64,000 nucleotides of DNA from Comamonadaceae bacterium (GTDB taxonomy: Bacteria > Pseudomonadota > Gammaproteobacteria > Burkholderiales > Burkholderiaceae_C), in the NCBI GenBank assembly GCA_013297925.1, contig JAAFJC010000004.1:37287-101286 (forward strand), given 5' to 3'. The position numbers were made by a program, and so were the translations under genes. Below are positions 34,504 to 44,014 of the stretch, one piece after another. Each line of letters starts with the position of its first letter. Position 1 is the stretch's first letter. The notes under the pieces were generated by a model. The model saw nothing but the letters and a program-made list of their open reading frames with translations, did no database searches and was not told where the DNA came from.

Positions 34504-35747
34504 GCCAAGGCTTGCTGCATATCCGCCTGCAAATCGGCGGCTTCTTCAAAACCAATCGAGAAGCGCACCAAGATGCCCCGATACGGCCAATGCGACACCT
34601 TGGGATCGCGCATGCTGGGAATATCGTAGGGCACGACCAAACTTAAATGGCCGCCCCATGAATAGCCGATTTTGAAGAGCTTGAGGGCATCTACGAAGGC
34701 ATCGACCTGAGCTTGAGTGTATTTTTCGTGGAAGACGATGCTGAACAGGCCTGCTGCCAAACCCTGATTCGAGGCTGGATTTGCTATTAAATCAGTAGCT
34801 GCTCGCGCAAGATTCACGTGGTCAAAAGACCCTTTTTGGCATAAATTTTGCCAATGCTGATGGCCTGGGGCACCATCAATCGCCGGATGCAACACTGCCT
34901 CTACCTCGGTGCGGGTTTTCAGCCAACGAGCGAGTTGCCGAGCCGATTGATCTGCGGCACGATAGCGGATACCGATGCTTGGCAAGCTGCGCAATACCAG
35001 CTCAGCATCATTGGCCGCCACGCCAAAGCCGATGCGCATATGGCTGAGCTTGATTTTGAGATGCAGCGCCTCATCGCGGGTGATGATCGATCCCATGAGC
35101 ACATCGCCGCCGCCGCTGGGGTATTTGGTGAGGGCTTGCGCGCTGATGTCCACCGCCAAACCTTGGCCATCCAGATCAAAAGCGTTGAAAGCCAAGCCAG
35201 CGCCCCATGTGTTGTCTAAAGCGCAAATCACACCTTTTTCGCGACAAATGCGCACCAAAGCCGGAAGATCAGGGAATTCCATGGTCACCGAGCCAGGCGC
35301 TTCGAGCCATACCAGCTTGGTTTTGGGCGTGATTTTCGCGGCCAAATCACCCGCATCCATCGCGTCATAAAAGCGCGTGGTGATCCCGAAGCGAATCAAT
35401 TCATCTTGCGTGAATGCCAGCCGTGAGCCATACACGTTGTGCGGCAAAAGCATCTGATCGCCGGATTGCAGCAGCGCGAGATCGACAGACGTAATCGCCG
35501 ACAAGCCGCTGGGCACCAGCACACATTGCAAACCGCCCTCCAGCGCCGCCAGCCGCTCCTCCAGCACAAAGGTGGTGGGCGTGCCGTGCAGGCCATAGGT
35601 GTAGCCGCTCTTATCCTTCCATTCCCGCGTGCGCATGGCAGCCACATTCGAGAAGATCACGGTGGAAGCTTTGTGAACCCCGATTTGAGGTGCTTCAAAG
35701 CCCTGAGGCGGCTGGTAAGAGTGGTGAATGAGGTCGGTTATTTTCAT
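34491..35747 (-). CDS. metC: Cystathionine beta-lyase
   Basis: 418-residue PLP enzyme of the Cys/Met-metabolism family that cleaves cystathionine to homocysteine, ammonia and pyruvate. The PLP Lys lies in DISAQALTKYPSGGGDVLMGS, with the family segments YTYGLHGTPTTFVLEERLAALEGG, VLVPSGLSAITSVDLALL and VWLEAPGSVTMEFPD. It is slightly longer than usual because of a family A repeat (copy 10, read as DHVNLARAATDLIANPA). The ATG overlaps the NTase stop codon (TTATGA), so translation may be coupled. Confidence 0.94.
   Translation of the reverse strand: MKITDLIHHSYQPPQGFEAPQIGVHKASTVIFSNVAAMRTREWKDKSGYTYGLHGTPTTFVLEERLAALEGGLQCVLVPSGLSAITSVDLALLQSGDQMLLPHNVYGSRLAFTQDELIRFGITTRFYDAMDAGDLAAKITPKTKLVWLEAPGSVTMEFPDLPALVRICREKGVICALDNTWGAGLAFNAFDLDGQGLAVDISAQALTKYPSGGGDVLMGSIITRDEALHLKIKLSHMRIGFGVAANDAELVLRSLPSIGIRYRAADQSARQLARWLKTRTEVEAVLHPAIDGAPGHQHWQNLCQKGSFDHVNLARAATDLIANPASNQGLAAGLFSIVFHEKYTQAQVDAFVDALKLFKIGYSWGGHLSLVVPYDIPSMRDPKVSHWPYRGILVRFSIGFEEAADLQADMQQALAHLA
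34783..34825 (+). repeat. Dispersed repeat family A, copy 10 (inside metC)
   Basis: GCTATTAAATCAGTAGCTGC, CGCGCAAGATTC and a diverged ACGTGGTCAAAAG tail. It is antisense to metC, in frame, and adds about 14 residues between WQNLCQKGSF and SNQGLAAGLF. Confidence 0.75.
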
Positions 35748-36241
35748 AAGTTAGGCTTTTTCTGGAGGGCATTGCGCAGCCTCTCTAGCTTGATGCGATC
35801 CGCGGTATCGCTATCACGGGAGGTGAGCTTGGTCTTGATCAAACCATCGACATTCAAAACGGAAATTTGAGCATCACCCACGCTAACGCGGATGATGTGC
35901 TGCTGTAATTGTTCAAAGCTCTGATCTGCAGCCACATAAAGAAGATCAATCGCCAAACGATCCTCTAGAGCAGTGGAGTGGCCTTTGTCCATCCAATCAA
36001 GCCGCAACTGCTGCAAGGCGGGGCTGGATGATCCGACGAGTTGCTCTAGCGCAGTCATCAGCAAACGATTGTTATGGGCATTGACTGGTAAAAGCAGATC
36101 GATGTCTTTGGTGGCACGAACAAAACCATGCAGGCCCACTGCCATGCCACCAATCAAAGCGTATTTCACACCATGCTGATCCAGCACACGTGCGAGCGCC
36201 AACAGATCTGATTCAGTAGGCGCTTGCCGCATGGCTTGCAT
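35744..36241 (-). CDS. Nucleotidyltransferase-like protein (NTase) of a two-gene module
   Basis: 165-residue nucleotidyltransferase with YALIGGMAVGLHGFVRATKDIDLLL, where DID provides the metal ligands, and a C-terminal ISVLNVDGLIKTKLTSRDSDTADRIKLERL like AbiEii/MNT-type proteins. It overlaps the upstream small ORF by 29 bp and the downstream metC by 4 bp. It is probably the toxin or modifying enzyme of a TA-like pair. It is the same type as the NTase at 9182-9667. Confidence 0.82.
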   Translation of the reverse strand: MQAMRQAPTESDLLALARVLDQHGVKYALIGGMAVGLHGFVRATKDIDLLLPVNAHNNRLLMTALEQLVGSSSPALQQLRLDWMDKGHSTALEDRLAIDLLYVAADQSFEQLQQHIIRVSVGDAQISVLNVDGLIKTKLTSRDSDTADRIKLERLRNALQKKPNL

Positions 36242-36497
36242 GAGGTATCTGCGCGTGATTCATAGCTTGCTCCAGCTCACGCTCTTCGTCGTGTCGGTTT
36301 TTTTCCGCCAAAGACGCAAAGCTCATCGCACCGGGTTGGGTTGGAAAACGATTCATAAAGAGCTGTGTATGCGTTTGCACTGCAGCGAGTTCGCTTCGCC
36401 ACCAAGCAGCCCGCTCAGAAGCGCTCATCGCCTGCACGGCTAAGGCTTGCAGGAGCTCTCTTGCTTCTTGCTGCTGATCAGTGATCAATGTTGGCAT
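36213..36497 (-). CDS. Small partner ORF of NTase module
   Basis: 94-residue acidic helical protein (LITDQQQEARELLQALAVQAMSASERAAWWRSELAAVQ; tail HDEERELEQAMNHA). No family recognised. It precedes and overlaps the NTase by 29 bp, so it is the probable partner or antitoxin. The track starts at a TTG 5 codons earlier; ATG 36497 gives MPTLITDQ. It follows the phosphoribosyltransferase gene by 30 bp, so the module may be co-transcribed with it. Confidence 0.7.
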   Translation of the reverse strand: MPTLITDQQQEARELLQALAVQAMSASERAAWWRSELAAVQTHTQLFMNRFPTQPGAMSFASLAEKNRHDEERELEQAMNHAQIPHASHAASAY

Positions 36498-36527
36498 ACC
36501 GCATGCTAACAAAAGTCTGAAGAAGCT

Positions 36528-37052
36528 TCAAACCTTCCACTTCTCCAGCAGCTTTTCGGGCGAGAGGCTGTCGTAGCCTTCGAAGGGCTGGTGAATCCAG
36601 GGGTTGGTGGGCAGGTGTTCGACGGAATAATCGCAATCGAAGACGCTAACGGCTTTCGTCCAGATCACGGCGGTGCGCAGCTCGGTGATGGGGGTGTAGT
36701 TGCTTTTGAGCATGTCCACCACGGCTTTGAGGGTATGGCCGGAGTCAGCGAGGTCGTCCACCAGCAGCACTTTGCCGGCGATTTCGCCTTTGGGGGTGGT
36801 GATGTAGCGGGCAATATCGAGGTGGCCTTGCATCGTGCCGGCGTTGGCGCGGTACGAGCTGGTGCTCATGATGGCCAAGGGTTTGTTGAATATCCGCGAG
36901 AGGATGTCGCCAGGGCGCATGCCGCCGCGTGCGAGGCAGAGGATGGTGTCAAATTCCCAGCCTGACTTGTGAATCTGGATGGCCAGTTTCTCAATGAGGT
37001 TGTGGTATTCGTCGTAGCTGACGTAGAGGTGTTTGCCGTCTTCTGTGAGCAT
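36528..37052 (-). CDS. gpt: Phosphoribosyltransferase (xanthine/hypoxanthine-guanine type)
   Basis: 174-residue type I PRTase. The PRPP motif is VLLVDDLADSGHTLKAV, with an earlier LCLARGGMRPGDILSRIF loop and a C-terminal TNPWIHQPFEGYDS region typical of the Burkholderiales gpt beside purA. It salvages purine bases to nucleotides in the cytoplasm. AAAAATG upstream has GGAG (TCTCC on the plus strand). It is followed by the NTase module and metC in the same direction. Confidence 0.92.
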   Translation of the reverse strand: MLTEDGKHLYVSYDEYHNLIEKLAIQIHKSGWEFDTILCLARGGMRPGDILSRIFNKPLAIMSTSSYRANAGTMQGHLDIARYITTPKGEIAGKVLLVDDLADSGHTLKAVVDMLKSNYTPITELRTAVIWTKAVSVFDCDYSVEHLPTNPWIHQPFEGYDSLSPEKLLEKWKV

Positions 37053-37098
37053 TTTTGTCTCCGGTTACGTTTGGATGGGTAGTGATACGAAGGAAAAA

Positions 37099-37239
37099 AT
37101 ACCGGACGCAGAGGACGCAAAGGTTACGCAGAAGAAATACCAAAAAGAGAAAAAACATTGGGATGATTTTTCATTTTTTAGTTTTTTCTGGCTTTTTTTG
37201 CGTCTTTTGCGAAACCTTTGCGTCTTCTGCGTCCGGTAT
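37099..37239. repeat. Long inverted repeat family B, copy 1
   Basis: ATACCGGACGCAGAGGACGC at the left and GCGTCTTCTGCGTCCGGTAT at the right form a stem of about 50 bp, with an AT-rich centre. It occupies most of the gap between purA and gpt. Confidence 0.9.
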
Positions 37240-37256
37240 TAAATTTGTATTTCGGC

Positions 37257-38594
<1,338 letters not shown>

Positions 38595-38610
38595 TCAGAA
38601 AATTCAAACA

Positions 38611-38720
38611 TCCGGACGCAGAAGACGCAGAGGTTTCGCAGAGGGCGCAAAAGAAAACCCAAAATGAATTGGCTTTTTCTGCGTCTTCTGCGCAACCTTT
38701 GCGTCCTCGGCGTCCGGTAT
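38611..38720. repeat. Long inverted repeat family B, copy 2
   Basis: TCCGGACGCAGAAGACGCAG on the left, CCTTTGCGTCC...CGTCCGGTAT on the right; shortest loop of the family. Lies between hisZ and purA. Confidence 0.9.
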
Positions 38721-38739
38721 TTCTCTTGTATTCAACATC

Positions 38740-39900
38740 TCAAACGCTCTTCACAACCCACTGCCCGGCCACTTCGGCCAGTTCGCGGTCGCAATCGAAT
38801 TCTTGCACCTCAGCCTCATGCCCCGGCAGCACGCAGACCACTGTTTCGCCCAAAGCGCGCAGCCGTGCGACAGCTTCGCGCAAAGCGGCTGATTCGCCCC
38901 ATGGCGCGCGAATGGCAGTGCGTAGCCTTTGCACCGGAGCAGCCATCACCAAATCTTTGATGTCAAGAGAGAAGCCTACTGCGGGCCTGTTGCGGCCAAA
39001 AACGGAGCCTACCTCGTCATAGCGACCGCCGCGCGCGACAGCATCAGACGCTGATGGCGAATAAATTGCAAAGCGCGCTCCGGTGTAATAGGCGTAGCCA
39101 CGAGCATCCGACAGATCAAAGCTGACCTTCACACCAGGCTGAGCAGCTCTCACATGATCTGCCAGCCACTTCAAATTTGATAGCACGCCGCGCACGTTAT
39201 ATGCCGGCGACAAGGCATTTTCTGCCTCTAAAAGCACTTTTTCATCGCCATAGAGCTTGGTTAGCTGTACCAAAGCGTCGCGTTGCGCTGCTGGCATGCC
39301 GGCCGTCAACTCAGCCAAGGTGGCAACGTCTTTAGCGGCAAGTGCTGCATGAATCTGCGCCAGTTGCTCGGCAAACACAGGCGCGCCCGCCAGCAAGCTG
39401 CGCACGATCTGCGCATCAGCCAAATCCACCGTTAAATCTTTGAGCCCAGCGCGCTGCAAGCAATCAATGGCGAGCAGCATCACTTCCAAATCCGCCTCGC
39501 GCCCCGCATGCCCGTAAATTTCCGCGCCAAATTGCAGCGGCTCGCGTGTGGCGTGCGGCTTGGCGGGCGCTGTGTGTAGCGCCGGGCCGCAGTAGCAAAG
39601 CCGCGCCACGCCTTGTCGATTGAGCAAATGCGCATCGATCCGCGCCACTTGGGGTGTGCTGTCCGCCCGCACACCCATCGTGCGGCCAGAGAGTTGGTCC
39701 ACCAGCTTAAATGTCTGTAAATCCAGCGCCTGGCCTGTGCCGGTGAGCAAAGATTCGAGGTATTCCAGCAGCGGCGGCATCACCAGCTCATAGCCATAGC
39801 CCCTAGCGGCATCCAGCAAGCTGCGGCGCAATTCTTCGATATGGCGCGCCTCAGAAGGCAGCACATCGGCAATGTGATCGGGAAGCACCCAGGCAGACAT
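38740..39900 (-). CDS. hisZ: ATP phosphoribosyltransferase regulatory subunit
   Basis: 386-residue HisS-like paralogue without synthetase activity that activates the short HisG in histidine biosynthesis. It keeps class II-like motifs: [54 protein letters not shown], and [44 protein letters not shown] family A repeat is read through in frame ([12 protein letters not shown], copy 12). Histidine itself is not made by the local genes; hisG lies elsewhere. Confidence 0.95.
   Translation of the reverse strand: MSAWVLPDHIADVLPSEARHIEELRRSLLDAARGYGYELVMPPLLEYLESLLTGTGQALDLQTFKLVDQLSGRTMGVRADSTPQVARIDAHLLNRQGVARLCYCGPALHTAPAKPHATREPLQFGAEIYGHAGREADLEVMLLAIDCLQRAGLKDLTVDLADAQIVRSLLAGAPVFAEQLAQIHAALAAKDVATLAELTAGMPAAQRDALVQLTKLYGDEKVLLEAENALSPAYNVRGVLSNLKWLADHVRAAQPGVKVSFDLSDARGYAYYTGARFAIYSPSASDAVARGGRYDEVGSVFGRNRPAVGFSLDIKDLVMAAPVQRLRTAIRAPWGESAALREAVARLRALGETVVCVLPGHEAEVQEFDCDRELAEVAGQWVVKSV
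39173..39220 (+). repeat. Dispersed repeat family A, copy 12 (inside hisZ)
   Basis: AAATTTGATAGCACGCCG, CGCACGTT and ATATGCCGGCGACAAGGCATTTT. It is antisense to hisZ and in frame. Confidence 0.75.
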
Positions 39901-40018
39901 TTTTATGTAGAGGTCGGGTTAAAAATGAATTTTACCCGCCCAACTTGTCGCTTTCTGGCGGCATCGAAGGCTTAAGAGCACAATTACTAGCAAATCAACA
40001 CTATCTGCCATTCCACCC

Positions 40019-40465
40019 GTGACCCCACTCGACGCCCTGACGCAATTCTTCGCCCCGCTGCGCACCCACCCCTTCGCCTATCCCGCGCTGGAGGCCATTC
40101 ATATCGTAGGAATTGCATTGCTGCTGGGCAATCTCGTGCTGCTAGAGCTGCGCGTGTGGGGTTGGGGCAAAGCGCTGCCGGTCAAAGATTTGGCGAGGCT
40201 GGCTTTGCTGCTCGTCGTCTCCGGCTTTGGCATTGTCGCTGCTTCTGGTCTGCTCATGTTTGCTGCCCAAGCCGGCGAGCTGCTGGCCAACCGCGCTTTC
40301 GTCATCAAAATGCTCTTGCTCACGCTCGCTGCTTGCAACGCCGCCTGGTTTCATGGCCGAGATTCGTTGACGAAACTTGATTCAGTCGCCAGACTCCAAA
40401 CACTCGCGTCCACCCTGATCTGGATCGCCGCCATCTTCTGCGGCCGCTGGATTGCTTACATTTGA
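40019..40465 (+). CDS. Four-helix membrane protein (DUF6644-like)
   Basis: 148-residue integral membrane protein starting with GTG. Four hydrophobic segments are seen at about 23-42, 57-78, 91-108 and 127-146 (ALEAIHIVGIALLLGNLVLLELRVWG; LARLALLLVVSGFGIVAASGLLMF; FVIKMLLLTLAACNAAWF; TLASTLIWIAAIFCGRWIAYI). The pattern EAIHIVGIALL with a membrane His matches the DUF6644 type, often found beside a DUF6152 gene as here. Role unknown; possibly metal or redox-related envelope biology. Confidence 0.8.
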   Translation: MTPLDALTQFFAPLRTHPFAYPALEAIHIVGIALLLGNLVLLELRVWGWGKALPVKDLARLALLLVVSGFGIVAASGLLMFAAQAGELLANRAFVIKMLLLTLAACNAAWFHGRDSLTKLDSVARLQTLASTLIWIAAIFCGRWIAYI

Positions 40466-40488
40466 ACCTTCCATCATAGGAGCTCATC

Positions 40489-40965
40489 ATGCAACGTCGT
40501 ACAAGCCTGCAACTCATCGCCGTCAGCACCCTTTCCTCCTCGTGGGCAGCCCATGCACATCACGGCTGGAGCAGCTTCGATTTAGATCGTCCGATTTATC
40601 TGGAGGGCAAAGCAGCCAAGGTCAAATGGCAAAACCCACACACCGAGCTGATGCTTGAAATCCCCGCTGGCATGAAGCTCCCCGCAGACCTCGCCACCCG
40701 AAGCATCCCTGCGCAAACCGCCCCAGTCGATGCCCCCGCCTTGCTCAAAAAAGCGAGCCTCCCCAAACGCACCGACAAAGCCTGGGAAATCGAGCTCGCG
40801 CCCCTAGCCCGCATGGAAGCGTGGAAAGTCCCTGAAATCAAAAACGGCCAATCTCTCGCCCTGCTCGGCTTCACCTTCAAAGACGAAAAAGGCAGCCCCA
40901 TCGTGCGCGCAGAGTTTTTGTGGCTAGACGGGAAAAGCTATGCATTACGTTCTTCTCCGGCTTGA
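40489..40965 (+). CDS. DUF6152-type periplasmic protein
   Basis: 158-residue secreted protein. The signal-like N-terminus MQRRTSLQLIAVSTLSSSWAAHA is followed directly by the family hallmark HHGWSSFDLDRPIYLEGKAAKVKWQNPHTELMLEI. The remaining β-rich part ends VRAEFLWLDGKSYALRSSPA. AGGAGCTCATC before the ATG supports the start. It forms a unit with the preceding membrane protein (23-bp gap). Function is uncharacterised; His-rich start could bind a metal. Confidence 0.82.
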   Translation: MQRRTSLQLIAVSTLSSSWAAHAHHGWSSFDLDRPIYLEGKAAKVKWQNPHTELMLEIPAGMKLPADLATRSIPAQTAPVDAPALLKKASLPKRTDKAWEIELAPLARMEAWKVPEIKNGQSLALLGFTFKDEKGSPIVRAEFLWLDGKSYALRSSPA

Positions 40966-40969
40966 TTTT

Positions 40970-41031
40970 TAAGCGTTTTGGGCTGTTCGCCGGGGTATTT
41001 ATTGCGCAAGCAGCTATTGAATTGATAGTAA
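40970..41031 (-). repeat. Dispersed repeat family A, copy 13
   Basis: Reverse-oriented copy: on the minus strand TTTACTATCAATTCAATAGC, TGCTTGCGCAATAAATACC and CCGGCGAACAGCCC. Lies between the convergent DUF6152 and pssA genes. Confidence 0.82.
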
Positions 41032-41078
41032 AGCAATCCGCTCACCCTGATCTTGTCAAACGGTCGGCAGGCCAACAA

Positions 41079-41918
41079 TCAATGCAATCCACGCTCATCC
41101 GGCTCGTCTTTGGAGGTTGAGATGACGCTGGTTTGCAAGCCCTTGGCTTTGCGGTAAGCATAGATCACGTAGCCTGAAAGACCATAGGCCACAAAGATGC
41201 CGAAGAGGACGGTGGGAGGGTCGATGTTGATGGCGGCGATGCCTAAAGCGATCAGCACAATGACAGCAAACGGTACGCTCTTTTTCATGTTCACGTCTTT
41301 AAAACTGTAATACGGCACATTGGTCACCATCGTCAGGCCAGCCAACAGCGCGAAAGCGAACATGATCCATCGCACTTTCATCTCAATCGCGCCGAGAACC
41401 ACAATCGTGTCGCTGCCAGCAATGCCCAAGTCAGTCATAAGCCACACCAGACCCATCACCAAGGCAGCGGCAGCAGGGCTGGGCAAGCCTTGGAAATAGC
41501 GCTTATCGACCACGGCGGTGTTCACGTTAAATCGCGCTAGACGCAAGGAAGCGCAGGCTACATAGACGAAGGCTGCGATCCAACCCCAGCGCCCCAGATC
41601 TTTGAGCGCCCAGATGTAAGCGATCAGGGCTGGCGCAGCGCCAAAGCTCACCATGTCACAGAGGGAATCCATCTGCTCGCCGAAAGCAGATTGTGTATTC
41701 GTCATCCGCGCCACACGGCCATCAAGGCTATCGAGCACCATGGCGCAGAAGATGCCAATGGCCGCTTCATGAAAGCGCCCGTTCATGGCCATCACAATGC
41801 CATAGAAGCCACCAAAGAGTGCGGCTAGGGTAAACAGGTTGGGCAAAACATAAATGCCCTTGCGGCGTGGTTTGATGGGCGCTAGTTCAGCGGGAGAGGT
41901 GTCTTGTCCGTCATGCAT
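41079..41918 (-). CDS. pssA: CDP-diacylglycerol-serine O-phosphatidyltransferase
   Basis: 279-residue integral membrane enzyme making phosphatidylserine, precursor of phosphatidylethanolamine. The CDP-alcohol motif is intact: DSLDGRVARMTNTQSAFGEQMDSLCDMVSFG (D-x2-D-G-x2-A-R-x8-G-x3-D-x3-D). At least six hydrophobic helices follow. Located downstream of ilvC, as in other Burkholderiales, after a terminator and a family A repeat. Confidence 0.96.
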   Translation of the reverse strand: MHDGQDTSPAELAPIKPRRKGIYVLPNLFTLAALFGGFYGIVMAMNGRFHEAAIGIFCAMVLDSLDGRVARMTNTQSAFGEQMDSLCDMVSFGAAPALIAYIWALKDLGRWGWIAAFVYVACASLRLARFNVNTAVVDKRYFQGLPSPAAAALVMGLVWLMTDLGIAGSDTIVVLGAIEMKVRWIMFAFALLAGLTMVTNVPYYSFKDVNMKKSVPFAVIVLIALGIAAINIDPPTVLFGIFVAYGLSGYVIYAYRKAKGLQTSVISTSKDEPDERGLH

Positions 41919-41945
41919 GCGTAGAGTGTAAAGGCAAGTGCATCA

Positions 41946-41977
41946 TAAGAAAAGCCACTGGGTTACCCGAGTGGCTT
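41946..41977 (-). terminator. Rho-independent terminator after ilvC
   Basis: Reverse-strand stem AAGCCACT/AGTGGCTT with a 10-bp loop (itself GGGT/ACCC-like) followed by TTTCTTATG. Repeat copy 14 lies between it and ilvC. Confidence 0.75.
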
Positions 41978-42033
41978 GCTATCGATTTTATAGCGTCTTC
42001 CGCATGGTCTACGTGCGGAAGGTGCCGATTTCT
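41978..42033 (+). repeat. Dispersed repeat family A, copy 14
   Basis: GCTATCGATTTTATAGCGTC, TTCCGCATGGTCTACGTGCGG and GGTGCCGATTTC; diverged tail. Located immediately after the ilvC stop codon. Confidence 0.72.
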
Positions 42034-42041
42034 CTTAAAAA

Positions 42042-43082
<1,041 letters not shown>

Positions 43083-43092
43083 TCAAATTCAA

Positions 43093-43246
43093 ATACCGGA
43101 CGCAGAGGACGCAAAGGTTACGCAGAAGGAATACCAAAAAGACAAAAGAAAAGAATGGTTTTTTACAACCTTGGCTTCAATTTTGAATTGTTTTTCTTCT
43201 GATTTTTTGCGTCTTCTGCGTAACCTCTGCGTCTTCTGCGTCCGGC
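43093..43246. repeat. Long inverted repeat family B, copy 3
   Basis: ATACCGGACGCAGAGGACGC left arm and TTGCGTCTTCTGCGTAACCT...TGCGTCCGGC right arm. Lies between ilvH and ilvC. Confidence 0.9.
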
Positions 43247-43273
43247 TGTTGGTTTTAGGGTTTTAAAAAAATC

Positions 43274-43765
43274 TCAAACACGCAATATTCTCTCACCTCT
43301 GCCAATGCCGCTGGCACCGGTGCGGACGGTCTCAAGAATCGCGGTGCGGTCGATGGCTTCTAGGAAGGCGTCGATTTTGCTGTGTACGCCGGTGAGCTCG
43401 ATGGTGTAGCTCTTCTCGGTCACATCGATGATGCGGCCCCGGAAGATTTCTGCCATGCGCTTCATCTCTTCGCGCTCTTTGCCCACCGCGCGCACTTTTA
43501 CCATCATCAGCTCGCGCTCGATGTAGCTGCCTTCGGTGAGATCGACGACTTTCACGACTTCGATCAGGCGGTTCAAATGCTTGGTGATTTGCTCAATCAC
43601 TTCATCGGAGCCGCTGGTGACGATGGTCATGCGAGAGAGCGATTCGTCTTCCGTGGTGGCCACGGTGAGCGATTCAATGTTGTAGCCACGGGCGGAGAAC
43701 AAGCCAACCACGCGGGAGAGAGCGCCGGGCTCGTTTTCGATCAGTAATGCAATGATGTGTTTCAT
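43274..43765 (-). CDS. ilvH: Acetolactate synthase small subunit
   Basis: 163-residue regulatory subunit with an N-terminal ACT domain (MKHIIALLIENEPGALSRVVGLFSARGYNIESLTVA) that senses valine, and a C-terminal ferredoxin-like domain (FRGRIIDVTEKSYTIELTGVHSKIDAFLEAI). Length typical. AGGA (TTCCTC on the plus strand) supports the ATG. Confidence 0.97.
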   Translation of the reverse strand: MKHIIALLIENEPGALSRVVGLFSARGYNIESLTVATTEDESLSRMTIVTSGSDEVIEQITKHLNRLIEVVKVVDLTEGSYIERELMMVKVRAVGKEREEMKRMAEIFRGRIIDVTEKSYTIELTGVHSKIDAFLEAIDRTAILETVRTGASGIGRGERILRV

Positions 43766-43854
43766 GATGATTCCTCTTTTCTGAGCCCTCCTCCAGTGAC
43801 GGTAATCAACGGACTTGGCTGCAAATAGATTTATCGTTTAAGTTAAGAATTCGA

Positions 43855-44000
43855 ATACCGGACGCAGAGGACGCAAAGGTTACGCAGAAGGAATACCAAA
43901 AAAAGACAGGAGAAAAGAGTTTTTTTGAATTTCAACTTCTAAAGTTTGTATTTTTCTTTTTTGCGTCTTTTGCGTAACCTTTGCGTATTCTGCGTCCGGA
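43855..44000. repeat. Long inverted repeat family B, copy 4
   Basis: ATACCGGACGCAGAGGACGC on the left and TTTGCGTAACCTTTGCGTAT...GCGTCCGG on the right. Lies between ilvB and ilvH. Confidence 0.9.
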
Positions 44001-44014
44001 AGTTGGTATTGGTT

